DNA from: Methylocapsa sp. S129
Lineage (GTDB): Bacteria; Pseudomonadota; Alphaproteobacteria; Rhizobiales; Beijerinckiaceae
Direction: 5' to 3'
Length of the DNA stretch: 64,000 nt
Assembly (NCBI RefSeq): GCF_009765995.1
Contig: NZ_LMUI01000011.1
Span: 118,285 to 182,284 of the forward strand
Shown: positions 1 through 7,747 of the stretch, piece after piece
Layout: each line of letters starts with the position of its first letter
Position numbering within the stretch: the first letter of the stretch is position 1
The notes under the pieces: generated by a model
The model's database searches: none
What the model was told of the DNA's origin: nothing
The model's input: only the letters and a program-made list of their open reading frames with translations
Translations under genes and position numbers: made by a program

Positions 1-483
1 GCCGGGAACCCAGACCACATAGACATTGCCCGTATAATCGATGCTTGAGAGAAGCGCCCGCGTCATCAACGTCGCCATCAGGTCTTCGTCGCCGCCGACT
101 TCCGTCAGGGCGCCTTCGGTATGCGCGCCGACTGAGGTGGTCACGACAGGGATGCCCGCCGCCTTCGCTTTTGCGACCTCCGGGGCGAGTTGCTGGGCGT
201 CGCCCAACTGAATGATGAGCCCATCGACGTGCGAGTTGATGAGGTTTTCTATGTTCTCATTGTGCTTGCGCGGGTCGGCCTCGCCGTTGGCGACGATCAT
301 CGTATCGCCAGCGGCCTCGATCACCTTCTGCGCGCCCGCGATAATGCCGCGGTTGTAATCATTGGTGATTTCACGCGACGCCATGCCGATGCGTTTGCCG
401 GCGGCCCAGCTCGGAGCGGCCGTCGCCATCAAGGCGGTCGCCAACGAGGCGACAGTCAGCTTTGCATAAATGCTCTTTGTCAT
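1..483 (-). CDS. Periplasmic sugar-binding protein of an ABC transporter (partial, C-terminus off window)
   Basis: The first 161 codons are visible, read from an ATG at 483 preceded by a strong GGGAGGG ribosome site. The start is a signal peptide (MTKSIYAKLTVAS, then a hydrophobic run ending APSWAA). The mature part has the type I periplasmic-binding fold pattern of ribose/xylose-type proteins: RIGMASREITNDY, then ANGEADPRKHNENIENLIN, then VDGLIIQLGD and AAGIPVVTTSVGA. Such proteins bind a sugar or autoinducer in the periplasm and hand it to an ABC permease. The permease and ATPase genes would lie beyond the window edge. Substrate cannot be told from this fragment. The family is clear, the ligand is not. 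Confidence 0.85.
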   Translation of the reverse strand, partial: MTKSIYAKLTVASLATALMATAAPSWAAGKRIGMASREITNDYNRGIIAGAQKVIEAAGDTMIVANGEADPRKHNENIENLINSHVDGLIIQLGDAQQLAPEVAKAKAAGIPVVTTSVGAHTEGALTEVGGDEDLMATLMTRALLSSIDYTGNVYVVWVPG

Positions 484-560
484 GGTCGACCCTCCCACGT
501 GGCCGCCCGTCGCGGCCTTTGCTCAATTTTGTATGAGCAGATATTTATTGTCTGAATAAT

Positions 561-570
561 TGATCGATCA
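561..570. promoter_or_regulatory. Perfect 10-bp palindrome upstream of the sugar-binding protein gene
   Basis: TGATCGATCA lies about 80 bases upstream of the binding-protein start in an AT-rich promoter-like stretch. Position and symmetry fit an operator for a local regulator. No regulator gene is visible in the window, so this is only a candidate. Confidence 0.25.
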
Positions 571-717
571 TTCTAAACTGTCAAGGCTTATAAGCCGAAT
601 ATTGACGAGCAAAATTTCAAATAAGATATAATTGCATAATCGTGGCGTTCGCACCCTGCCGCTAGAAAGGCTGCCCTCACTGGAGTGAGGCTTTGGAGCC
701 GATGCGATTGAAACAGC

Positions 718-900
718 GAGGAAGAGCGCGCGGTCGAGGAGGTCGTCGCGAAGCTGCGGCAGGTTGTGACGGGCTGACGCCGCGGGAAGCCTGGTCCGAA
801 GCGGTTCTCTCGATGGGCTTGACGGACGTCGCGCACTATCGATGGCGGGCTAAAGGGCGACCAGTCGAAGCAGATGAAGACGTTTAAGGCCGACGCCTGA
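718..900 (+). pseudogene. Decayed IS3-family transposase OrfA fragment
   Basis: Three consecutive reading frames together recreate the N-terminal half of an IS3-type OrfA. They read EEVVAKLRQVVTG up to a stop near 775, then EAVLSMGLTDVAHYRWR, then GLKGDQSKQMKTFKADA to a stop at 898-900. Known OrfA proteins of this group read EEIVxKLRQV...EAVRSIGVTEVTYYRWR...GGLKGDQVKRLK. At least two frameshifts and one stop make it non-functional. The rest of OrfA and all of OrfB (integrase) are missing. A short open frame at 693-887 overlaps it but is only part of the same relic. The rest of 484-1001 shows no intact gene. Confidence 0.75.
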
Positions 901-1001
901 TGACGAGACAGATCTGATAGCCGGCATCATCGCGCGCGCATGTTGAGCGCTCTCGGCGCGTTCACCCGCGAGCGCCCGGCGATCCAATATCGATCCGGAC
1001 C

Positions 1002-1346
1002 CTAATTCCTCGTCAAAACCGCCGTGGAATAGCCCGTCCGGTCATGATATTTGGCGGACGCGGTTGTGCCGCTCGTCTTGATCAACGTCACTCTGTAGTG
1101 ATCCGGGTCGCCAAACGAAACTTTTGTATCGGCGACCTTGTCGTAGACGATTTTGATGGGCGCGCCTCTGAAGGAGTAATCGACGACTTTATCGTTCGCG
1201 ATCGTCACCGAGATCGCGGAGACATTGCCCAGCGACCCCGTCCAGGCGCCGTCCCACGACCCCTGTTCCGCCGCGCGAGGCGCCTGCGCGGAAATGAGAA
1301 GCGCCAGCGGCGCGGCGATCGACAGAAACCGGCGATTGTTCGTCAC
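1002..1346 (-). CDS. Small secreted protein of unknown function
   Basis: A 114-residue protein read from a GTG at 1344-1346 with a GGAG ribosome site upstream. It has a clear signal peptide (TNNRRFLSIAAPLALLISA, cleavage likely after APRAA). The mature part of about 88 residues starts GSWDGAWTGSLG and is rich in beta-prone residues (ISVTIANDKVVDY, VSFGDPDHYRVTL). That suggests a small beta-sandwich or barrel in the periplasm or outside the cell. I do not recognise the family. There are no cysteines. It stands alone next to another small secreted protein on the same strand. Confidence 0.6.
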   Translation of the reverse strand: MTNNRRFLSIAAPLALLISAQAPRAAEQGSWDGAWTGSLGNVSAISVTIANDKVVDYSFRGAPIKIVYDKVADTKVSFGDPDHYRVTLIKTSGTTASAKYHDRTGYSTAVLTRN

Positions 1347-1410
1347 GGAAGATCTCCAGGAAATTCTCGCATGGCGGATTTTCTCTCTTGAGGCGCCGGT
1401 CGAGGTTGGA

Positions 1411-1749
1411 TCAAGGATTAAGCATGAGTCTCGCAGTCGCGACAGCGCTCTGGCATTCCGTCGCTTTGCCCTCAGAGTCCAATGTTTCCGCGTGGTTCAG
1501 AGCCGCCGATATCGAAGCTTGCGCGGACTTTTTGGCGCGTTCAACCGACTGGGGCGTCGGCTGATGTTCGAGCTGGGCGTCAATGGATTGAGGGGCTGTC
1601 CCGAAACCGTCGGGCCTGCTGATTTCCTGCTGACGGAGAATTTGCTGGAGCTGGGCGATGTCTTGCGCGCAGGGCCCCGCATCCGCCGCGGCGATGGACA
1701 AAATAGAAGCGGCGGCGATGACGAGAATTGTCGCGATGGAGCCCTTCAT
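1411..1749 (-). CDS. Small secreted protein of unknown function
   Basis: A 112-residue protein. The frame stays open for 48 more codons upstream, but the ATG at 1749 has a good GGGAGG site and begins a typical signal peptide (MKGSIATILVIAAASILSIA, cleaved near ADAGP), so I take that start. The mature part is short and helical with two cysteines (GPCAQDIAQLQQILRQQ near the start, TECQSAVATARLML near the end) that could pair. This pattern recurs in small periplasmic proteins of Rhizobiales with no known role. Function is unknown. Confidence 0.6.
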   Translation of the reverse strand: MKGSIATILVIAAASILSIAAADAGPCAQDIAQLQQILRQQEISRPDGFGTAPQSIDAQLEHQPTPQSVERAKKSAQASISAALNHAETLDSEGKATECQSAVATARLMLNP

Positions 1750-2055
1750 CACATCCTCCCGATCTCGCTGGATCTGTCGCCATGAGACCAAAAGCAGCGC
1801 AGACTTCCCTGCGCCAGACACGCTTGAACACCCGACCCACGCAACGGAACCACACGGCATCGCTTTATCGACGCAAGCGCGACGGCGTGACAATTGAGGC
1901 GCGAATGCTTGGCCTCACAAGGCGCACCCTGCTTGGGTATGTCCTCCCTCGCGCCCTTATGTCGAAAAAGCGCTGGGAATGTGATCGGTCAAATAAAGAC
2001 GCGGGTCAATTAAAGAATATTTCAGAAAAAGACCGTGCGCTGCGGCGTCGCCGCG
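1750..2055. other. Intergenic stretch, no gene seen
   Basis: 306 bases between the small secreted protein gene and the end of smpB. Open frames here are short, lack ribosome sites and resemble no protein I know. It presumably holds the promoter of the secreted-protein gene. I see no clear terminator. Confidence 0.4.
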
Positions 2056-2535
2056 TCAGCCCTTCTCGCGCATCACGCGCGATTTCTCGCGGCCCCAGTC
2101 GCGCAACTTATCCGTCTCGCGCTTGTCATGCAGCTTCTTGCCGCGCCCGAGCGCAATGGCGATCTTGGCGCGGCCCTTGTCGTTGAAATAGATGCGCAGC
2201 GGCACGATCGTCATGCCCTCGCGCTCGACGCCTTTGGCAAGCTTGACGATTTCCTTGGCGTGCAGCAGCAGTTTGCGCGGGCGGCGCGGCTCGTGATTGA
2301 AGCGATTGGCCTGCAGATATTCCGGGATATTGGCGTTGTAGAGAATCATCTCGCCATTGCGGTCGGCGGCCGCATAGCTTTCGGCGACCGTCGCCTTGCC
2401 CGTGCGCAAGGATTTGACCTCGGTGCCAGTCAGCATCAGGCCCGCCTCGAACACCTCGCCGATCTCATAGTCGAAACGCGCCCGCCTATTGTCGGACACG
2501 ATCTTATAGTTCGGCTTTTCCTTGGCGGCGGCCAC
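2056..2535 (-). CDS. smpB: SsrA-binding protein SmpB
   Basis: SmpB binds tmRNA and escorts it to stalled ribosomes, so that the incomplete peptide is tagged for degradation and the ribosome is released. The 159-residue length is normal. Family blocks are intact: [32 protein letters not shown], the [16 protein letters not shown] stretch, and the basic C-terminal tail [14 protein letters not shown] ending [11 protein letters not shown], which enters the mRNA channel. The start is a GTG at 2533-2535 with AGGA eight bases upstream. It lies 15 bases downstream of dapA on the same strand, an arrangement common in Rhizobiales, so the two are probably cotranscribed. Confidence 0.96.
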   Translation of the reverse strand: MAAAKEKPNYKIVSDNRRARFDYEIGEVFEAGLMLTGTEVKSLRTGKATVAESYAAADRNGEMILYNANIPEYLQANRFNHEPRRPRKLLLHAKEIVKLAKGVEREGMTIVPLRIYFNDKGRAKIAIALGRGKKLHDKRETDKLRDWGREKSRVMREKG

Positions 2536-2550
2536 AAATCAATCCTTATT

Positions 2551-3453
2551 TCAGGCGTTCAACAGGCCGGCATGCACCAGAGCGCGGCGAATGAGCGCTT
2601 CGGCGCTCTCGGTGACGGGCACCAGCGGCAGCCGCATTTCATTGCGCGCGCGTCCCAGAACGCTCAGCGCATATTTCGCCCCCGCGACGCCGGGCTCGAC
2701 AAAAATGGCCTGATGCAGCGGCGTCAGGCGATCCTGGATGCGCAGGGCGTGGCTGTAATCGCCCTTGAACACCGCCTCCATCAATTCGGCGCAAAGCGCG
2801 GGGGCGACATTGGCGACGACCGAAATACAGCCATGCGCGCCCGCCGCCATGCAGGCGAGCGCGGTGATGTCGTCGCCCGACAATTGAATGAAGCCCGGCC
2901 CCATCGCCTGCCGCTGCTGGGAGATGCGCCCGACATTGCCGGTCGCGTCCTTCACGCCGACGACGTTCTTCAGCTCGAACACCCGCTTCATCGTCTCGAC
3001 CGACATGTCGATCACCGAGCGCGACGGGATATTGTAGATAATGATCGGAATATCGATGGACTCGTTGATCGCCTTGAAATGGCGATAGAGCCCCTCCTGC
3101 GTCGGTTTGTTGTAATAGGGCGTCACCACCAGCACCGCGTCGGCGCCGACCTTTTCAGCATGGCGCGCAAGCTCGACCGCCTCATGCGTATTGTTCGACC
3201 CCGCCCCCGCGATGACGGGCACGCGCCCGCGCGCCTCGTCGATGCAGATATCGACCGCGCGCCGATGCTCCTCATGCGAAAGCGTTGGGCCCTCGCCCGT
3301 CGTTCCCACCGGCACAAGGCCGTGCGAGCCCGCCGTGATCTGCCAGTCGATCAGCGCGCGAAAGGATTGCTCGTCGATCTTGCCGTCTTTGAAAGGCGTC
3401 ACCAGAGCCGGCATCGACCCGTGAAACTTCGCCCTCTTTTCCATTTCGCCCAT
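2551..3453 (-). CDS. dapA: 4-hydroxy-tetrahydrodipicolinate synthase
   Basis: DapA condenses pyruvate with aspartate semialdehyde, the first committed step to diaminopimelate and lysine, in the cytoplasm. Signature parts are present: [17 protein letters not shown] (the TTGE pyruvate-binding loop), [22 protein letters not shown] with the active-site tyrosine, and GVKDATGN with the Schiff-base lysine. The frame is open further upstream, but the family is about 290-300 residues. The ATG at 3453 ([12 protein letters not shown]) or the one at 3444 (MEKRAKFHG) fits. I chose 3453, giving 300 residues, and the choice is uncertain. It is followed closely by smpB and is divergent from the lytic transglycosylase gene. 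Confidence 0.96.
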   Translation of the reverse strand: MGEMEKRAKFHGSMPALVTPFKDGKIDEQSFRALIDWQITAGSHGLVPVGTTGEGPTLSHEEHRRAVDICIDEARGRVPVIAGAGSNNTHEAVELARHAEKVGADAVLVVTPYYNKPTQEGLYRHFKAINESIDIPIIIYNIPSRSVIDMSVETMKRVFELKNVVGVKDATGNVGRISQQRQAMGPGFIQLSGDDITALACMAAGAHGCISVVANVAPALCAELMEAVFKGDYSHALRIQDRLTPLHQAIFVEPGVAGAKYALSVLGRARNEMRLPLVPVTESAEALIRRALVHAGLLNA

Positions 3454-3625
3454 CCAAATCGGTCGATCGCGTGAATGAACGGAGCCGGCGAGGCCGTCCG
3501 TTCGCAAATAGGACATAAACCTTGTGCATCGCAGGGGAAAGGGGTGGGGCGGCCGGAACGCACGGCTCGGTGGTTAAGAATTGATAAGCAAAGCAGGCGC
3601 AGGATCGCATCATGGAGTTCAAGCC

Positions 3626-5728
3626 ATGGTCGGCGGTCGCGTTTCTCTGTCCCTGATTGTCGCCGCGGCGCTGTGCTGGGCCGCCGCTTCGCAGGAGCGC
3701 GCCCGCAACGGGGCGCCGGCGAAGTCGCGCCCGATCTTGGCCAAGCTGGACTTCACGCCCGTTTCGCGGATCGGCGGAGAACAGGAACCGGCGCCGCGCA
3801 TTGATCTTGCGCCGGCGCCCATCGCGGCGCCGGTTCTCCCAGACGCCGGTCTTTCGCCCATGCTCGCGGCCGCAGCGCTCTACCAGAAGGGCGATCTTGC
3901 CGGCGGCGATGCGCTCGCCAAAGCCCTCGACGATCCCCTGCAGCGCGCCGCCCTCGAATGGATCGCGCTGAAATCATCGCCGCGCGCCGATTACGCCCGG
4001 CTGACGACGTTCCAGACGGCCCATCCCGAATGGCCCGCCAGCACCTGGATCCGTTATCGGCAAGAAGCCGCGCTTTATAACGACCGCGCCCATCCCGAGT
4101 TGACGGTCGCCGTATTTGCGCAGGAGCCGCCGCGCACGCCCGTCGGAAAACTGGCCCTCGCCAGGATAGAATCGGCGGGCGGCCGTCTCAATCAGGCGAC
4201 CGCGCTTGTTCGCAGCATCTGGCGGGACGATGATTTTGACGGCTGGACCGAAGGCGCGCTGCTGAGCGAATTTGGCGCGCTGCTGACGAGCGCCGACCAC
4301 AAATATCGCGCCGAGCGCCTGCTTTACCAGGAGAAGATCGGAGCGGCCTTGCGCGTCGCGGCGCTGGCCGGCTCCGAAGAACTCGCCCTCGCCAAAATCT
4401 GGGCGGGCGCCATCGGCAAGCCGCTGACCGATGCCGCCTGGGACGCCTTGCCGGCGGCGATGAAAAGCCAACCCGGCCTGCTCTATGTCCGCATTCAAAC
4501 GCTGCGCCGCACCGACCGCGTGCTGGAGGCCGCCGCGCTGATCCGCAGCGCGCCGCGCGGCGCCGCGATCGACGGCGACCGCTGGTGGGACGAGCGGCGC
4601 ATGGTCGCGCGCCGGCTGCTCGACGGCGGACTGATCAAGGACGCCTATGCGCTTTGCGCCCAACATTCCGCCGTCTCGATCCCATCGCGGATTGACGCCG
4701 AATTCCACGCCGGCTGGATCGCGCTGCGCTTCCTTGGCGATGCGCAAGCCGGCGCCGATCATTTCGCCGCCGCGGCCGCGATCGCGCAGACGCCGCTGGC
4801 GATCGCCCGCACCGCCTATTGGCAGGGCCGCGCCGCCGAGCAGGCGCAGCGCGCCGATGAGGCGCGCAACTTTTATCAGCGCGCCGCCGCCTATCCGATC
4901 GCCTATTACGGGCAACTCGCCGCCGACAAGCTCCACATCCCGGCCTTGACCCTTCGCGCGCCCGCCAGCGTCGCCGTCGGCGAAGCGCGCAATGAAGCGA
5001 CGCGCATCGTCGAACTTCTCTATGCCGCCAAACTGGACGGATTCGCGCGGTCGCTCGCCTTCGAGGCCGCGCGGTCCTATCGCGATGAAGCGCAATTGGC
5101 CGCGCTGGCGGCGATCGCCGCGGCCAGACTGGATGGGCCCGCCAGCGTCGAAATCGGCAAGCAGGCTACGGAGCGCGGCTTTGCGCTCGACGAAAGCGCG
5201 TTCCCGACCTTCGGCGTGCCGGGCTTTGCGCCGCTGACCAATTCGGCGGAGCTGGCGGCGGTCTATTCGGTCGCCAGGCAGGAGAGCGAATTCGCCGGGG
5301 GCGCCGCATCGGGAGCGGGCGCCAAGGGCCTGATGCAAATCCTGCCGTCGACCGCCCGCGACACCGCGCGGCGCATGGGCATTCCCTTCGATGCCGCGCG
5401 GCTCACCGCCGATCCCGCCTACAACACCCAATTGGGCGCGGCCTATCTTGGGCAATTGCTCAATGACGAGGGCGGTTCCTACGTCCTCGCCCTGGCGGCC
5501 TATAACGCCGGAGGCGGCCGGGTGCAGCAATGGATCGAAGCGCACGGCGATCCGCGCGCCGCCAATGTCGATCCGGTCGATTGGGTCGAGAGCATTCCCT
5601 TCGACGAAACGCGCGATTATGTGCAGCGGGTTTCCGAAAATCTGCAGGTCTATCGGGTGCGCCTGAGCGCTCTCGCCAAGGCGCCGGTCGAGCCGCAAAC
5701 CGGCCGGGTGGCGCGGGCGGATTTTTAG
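3626..5728 (+). CDS. Soluble lytic murein transglycosylase
   Basis: A 700-residue periplasmic enzyme that cleaves peptidoglycan glycan strands to 1,6-anhydro products. The ATG at 3626 has GGAG eight bases upstream and begins a signal peptide (VSLSLIVAAALCWAA), so it is preferred over the longer frame from 3581. Residues of about 50-500 form the alanine-rich helical superhelix of Slt70-type enzymes. The C-terminal SLT domain carries the catalytic glutamate Glu553 in SVARQESEF, then GAKGLMQILPSTA and LALAAYNAGGGRV. The last 42 codons (5602-5728) are present again at 6771-6896 beyond an SDR gene, so the present C-terminus may be a recombinant one. Divergent from dapA. Confidence 0.93.
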   Translation: MVGGRVSLSLIVAAALCWAAASQERARNGAPAKSRPILAKLDFTPVSRIGGEQEPAPRIDLAPAPIAAPVLPDAGLSPMLAAAALYQKGDLAGGDALAKALDDPLQRAALEWIALKSSPRADYARLTTFQTAHPEWPASTWIRYRQEAALYNDRAHPELTVAVFAQEPPRTPVGKLALARIESAGGRLNQATALVRSIWRDDDFDGWTEGALLSEFGALLTSADHKYRAERLLYQEKIGAALRVAALAGSEELALAKIWAGAIGKPLTDAAWDALPAAMKSQPGLLYVRIQTLRRTDRVLEAAALIRSAPRGAAIDGDRWWDERRMVARRLLDGGLIKDAYALCAQHSAVSIPSRIDAEFHAGWIALRFLGDAQAGADHFAAAAAIAQTPLAIARTAYWQGRAAEQAQRADEARNFYQRAAAYPIAYYGQLAADKLHIPALTLRAPASVAVGEARNEATRIVELLYAAKLDGFARSLAFEAARSYRDEAQLAALAAIAAARLDGPASVEIGKQATERGFALDESAFPTFGVPGFAPLTNSAELAAVYSVARQESEFAGGAASGAGAKGLMQILPSTARDTARRMGIPFDAARLTADPAYNTQLGAAYLGQLLNDEGGSYVLALAAYNAGGGRVQQWIEAHGDPRAANVDPVDWVESIPFDETRDYVQRVSENLQVYRVRLSALAKAPVEPQTGRVARADF
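5602..5728 (+). repeat. Direct repeat copy A: 3' end of the lytic transglycosylase gene
   Basis: These 127 bases are the in-frame end of the transglycosylase gene, up to and including its TAG. They match 6771-6896 at about 94 percent by hand alignment. The two copies bracket about 1.04 kb that holds the SDR gene. Confidence 0.85.
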
Positions 5729-5885
5729 GGCGAAGAGAATGGCGGGCGGCCCGCGACGAAGATGAGCGCGATGTCTACGCTGCGGCGCTCTGATCGGACG
5801 AGCCGCATCAGACCCAAATGGCGCATTGCGCCATGAACGGACATGGTGATTTGGCGCCGGACGAATTTTCCTCGCCGCGCAATCG

Positions 5886-6659
5886 TCACATCCGTACGGA
5901 CATTCCGCCGTCAACGGTGAGAACATGTCCGTTGACGAAGGAAGCCGCATCGCTGGCGAGGAAAAGCGCGGCGCCCGCGATTTCCGCCGGCCGTCCCCAG
6001 CGTTGGAGCGGAACGCGCTGGCGGGCGAAGGAAAGCATGTCGGGATTTTCCGCCAACGCGGCATTGGTCTCAGTCGCGAACATTCCCGGGGCAATGGCGT
6101 TGCTCGTCACCCCATGCGCGCCATATTCGACAGCCATGCTGCGCATCAGGCCCGTCAGTCCCTGCTTGGCGACGGGATAGATAGCGTCGCCCGGAAGCGC
6201 CATCTCGCCGATGATCGAGGTCACCGCGATCAGGCGGCCATAGCCTTGAGCCTTCATGATTTCCGCCGCGTCTCGCGAGAGCGAGATCGCCGACAGGAGA
6301 TCCGTCCGGATCAGATGAAGGATATCGTCGTCGCTGAACGCGGCGAGCGGCCTCCTGTCGCGGGCGCCGACATTATTGACGAGGATATCGAGCCGGCCGC
6401 AGGTCTTGTGGATATCGGCCATCGCGGCGCGGCCCGCCTCGACATCCGCTACGTCGAAGATCGCCGCCTGCGCGCTGCCGCCGCCCTTCGCGATGGCGGC
6501 GACGGCGCCGTCGAGCGTCCCGGCGGTGCGTCCGGCGACAACCACATGGGCTCCCGCTTCGGCCAAAGCGCGCGCGATCTCGAAGCCAAGCCCACGCCCG
6601 CCTCCCGTGATGAGCGCCACACGCTCCCGCAAGGAAAATCTGTCGAAAATAGTAGTCAT
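5886..6659 (-). CDS. SDR-family oxidoreductase (gluconate 5-dehydrogenase-like)
   Basis: A 257-residue classical short-chain dehydrogenase. The Rossmann glycine motif TGGGRGLG is at residues 18-25, the NNVGA structural motif follows near 95, and the triad is Ser148, Tyr161 and Lys165 (TSIIGE and YPVAKQG). It ends FVNGHVLTVDGGMSVRM, the usual SDR tail. The ATG at 6659 is chosen because the NAD(P)-binding strand begins at the normal distance from it. Upstream codons to 6764 resemble no SDR. It is closest in pattern to gluconate/2-keto-gluconate reductases, but the substrate is inferred only. It lies antisense between two copies of the transglycosylase 3' end, which points to acquisition by recombination. 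Confidence 0.88.
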   Translation of the reverse strand: MTTIFDRFSLRERVALITGGGRGLGFEIARALAEAGAHVVVAGRTAGTLDGAVAAIAKGGGSAQAAIFDVADVEAGRAAMADIHKTCGRLDILVNNVGARDRRPLAAFSDDDILHLIRTDLLSAISLSRDAAEIMKAQGYGRLIAVTSIIGEMALPGDAIYPVAKQGLTGLMRSMAVEYGAHGVTSNAIAPGMFATETNAALAENPDMLSFARQRVPLQRWGRPAEIAGAALFLASDAASFVNGHVLTVDGGMSVRM

Positions 6660-6770
6660 ATCAAGCGGCCCGCTACGCTCATAGGGATGGCAGTGCCGAT
6701 CCCATGCGGCGATCGGCGGCTCATTCGCGGAATATCGTTCAATCGGAAGCAAATGGTGGGCCACGACCGG

Positions 6771-6896
6771 CGACGATACGCGCGATTATGTGCAGCGGGT
6801 TTCCGAAAATCTGCAGGTCTATCGGGTGCGCCTGAGGCTCTCGCCAAAGCGCCGGTCGAGCCGCAGACCGGACGGGTGGCGCGCGCGGACTTTTAG
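6771..6896 (+). repeat. Direct repeat copy B: detached 3' end of a lytic transglycosylase gene
   Basis: These 126 bases repeat 5602-5728. They differ by a one-base deletion near 6837 (CCTGAGGCT against CCTGAGCGCT) and about six substitutions. Most of the substitutions fall at third codon positions (AAG/AAA, CAA/CAG, GGC/GGA, GAT/GAC) and leave the peptide unchanged. That pattern fits two orthologous alleles rather than a recent copy. A terminator-like hairpin follows at 6926-6954, suggesting this copy stands at the original downstream border of the gene. Confidence 0.85.
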
Positions 6897-6925
6897 GACT
6901 TTCAATGTTGCTCGCGAATATTTTC

Positions 6926-6954
6926 ATGGTCGCCGGAATGATTCCGGCGACCAT
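6926..6954. terminator. Strong hairpin after the detached transglycosylase end
   Basis: A perfect 14-base inverted repeat (ATGGTCGCCGGAAT and its complement) around one central base, so in practice about 12 base pairs with a five-base loop. There is a short T-rich stretch (TTTCT) on the plus side. It probably was the transglycosylase terminator and also serves the small minus-strand gene that ends at 6995. Confidence 0.55.
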
Positions 6955-6994
6955 TTCTCATTGAGAGCAGCCTATCGCCGCAAACGGCGCTCGA

Positions 6995-7243
6995 TCAGTT
7001 GCAGACCCGATGGCCCCAACGATTGACCCAGCAATGACGGTCATGATGATAGCCGCCAACGCAGGCGCCCAGAGGTCCGACATGAGCGCCGAGCAGGCAG
7101 CCTGCCGACTCGATATCGGACGCCGCATAGACGCTCACGGGCGCCGGCGCCATCGCAGCCTGGGCGGTCGACGCCGCCAGGATCGTAGCGCCGGCGAGCG
7201 CGAGCGCCGCCAGAGAGCGGCCTATTCGATGAGGTAATGACAT
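6995..7243 (-). CDS. Small secreted Gly/His/Cys-tailed protein of unknown function
   Basis: An 82-residue protein read from the ATG at 7243 with AAGGA upstream. Residues 1-30 form a signal peptide (RIGRSLAALALAGATILAA, cleaved near TAQA). The mature part carries three cysteines and a closing segment GGYHHDRHCWVNRWGHRVCN full of His, Trp and Arg. Short proteins with such a HCW-N-WGHRVC tail are frequent in Rhizobiales and uncharacterised. Metal binding is possible from the histidines but not shown. It sits alone between the duplicated transglycosylase end and tamA. Confidence 0.6.
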   Translation of the reverse strand: MSLPHRIGRSLAALALAGATILAASTAQAAMAPAPVSVYAASDIESAGCLLGAHVGPLGACVGGYHHDRHCWVNRWGHRVCN

Positions 7244-7747
7244 GAGTTTTTCCTTGTTTAGCGTCCAGCCGATCGTCATCCCCAACCTTCAAAGGGCGAC
7301 TGTGGCGAGCGGTGAACGCGGAAGGAGCCACAAAGGTTGCAAGCAGAATAGCGGACCGGGGCCGACGACTTCCCGACTGGAGATGTCGATGTTGCGTATC
7401 GCGACGGGAACCCGTCTCCGGCTTTGGCGGCTGGCCGAGGCGCGCCGTGTTGTTTGGTCGCCAAGCGGGGGCTATCTCCCCCGGATCGATTGTGCGTCAC
7501 ACGCATGCCGTCGATGTCTGTCATCTCCGCTGCGAACGACGCTCCAAATGCGGCTCAAGATCCCTATTGACGCGCGGCCCTCTTTCATCTGGCCCCGGAT
7601 TTCACCGCGCTCAACGCGTCAATTGACGCAAACGTGCAGCATCCGCGCCCCTGTGAATTGCCGCGCCGCCGTCGCACCGGCCAAATTTGCGTTTCATGAA
7701 CTTCGTCGTAATTTGCCGACAATCGTGTTGCGTAGGAGCCGATCGCC
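7244..7747. other. Divergent intergenic region upstream of tamA
   Basis: 504 bases without a supportable gene. Open frames on both strands lack ribosome sites and family resemblance. It must hold the promoters of the small secreted gene (minus) and of tamA-tamB (plus). A 14-base perfect palindrome, GCGTCAATTGACGC, lies at 7616-7629, about 120 bases before tamA, and could be a regulatory site. Confidence 0.4.

Noticed and set aside
588-836. An 82-codon minus-strand frame over the IS relic
   Set aside because: The plus strand carries the recognisable transposase pieces; no signal supports the minus frame.
2035-3474. A 479-codon open frame on the plus strand opposite smpB and dapA
   Set aside because: Both opposite genes are certain; this frame is their antisense shadow.
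3974-6094. A 706-codon open frame on the minus strand opposite the lytic transglycosylase gene
   Set aside because: The transglycosylase on the other strand has a signal peptide and catalytic motif; this frame has neither family nor start signal.
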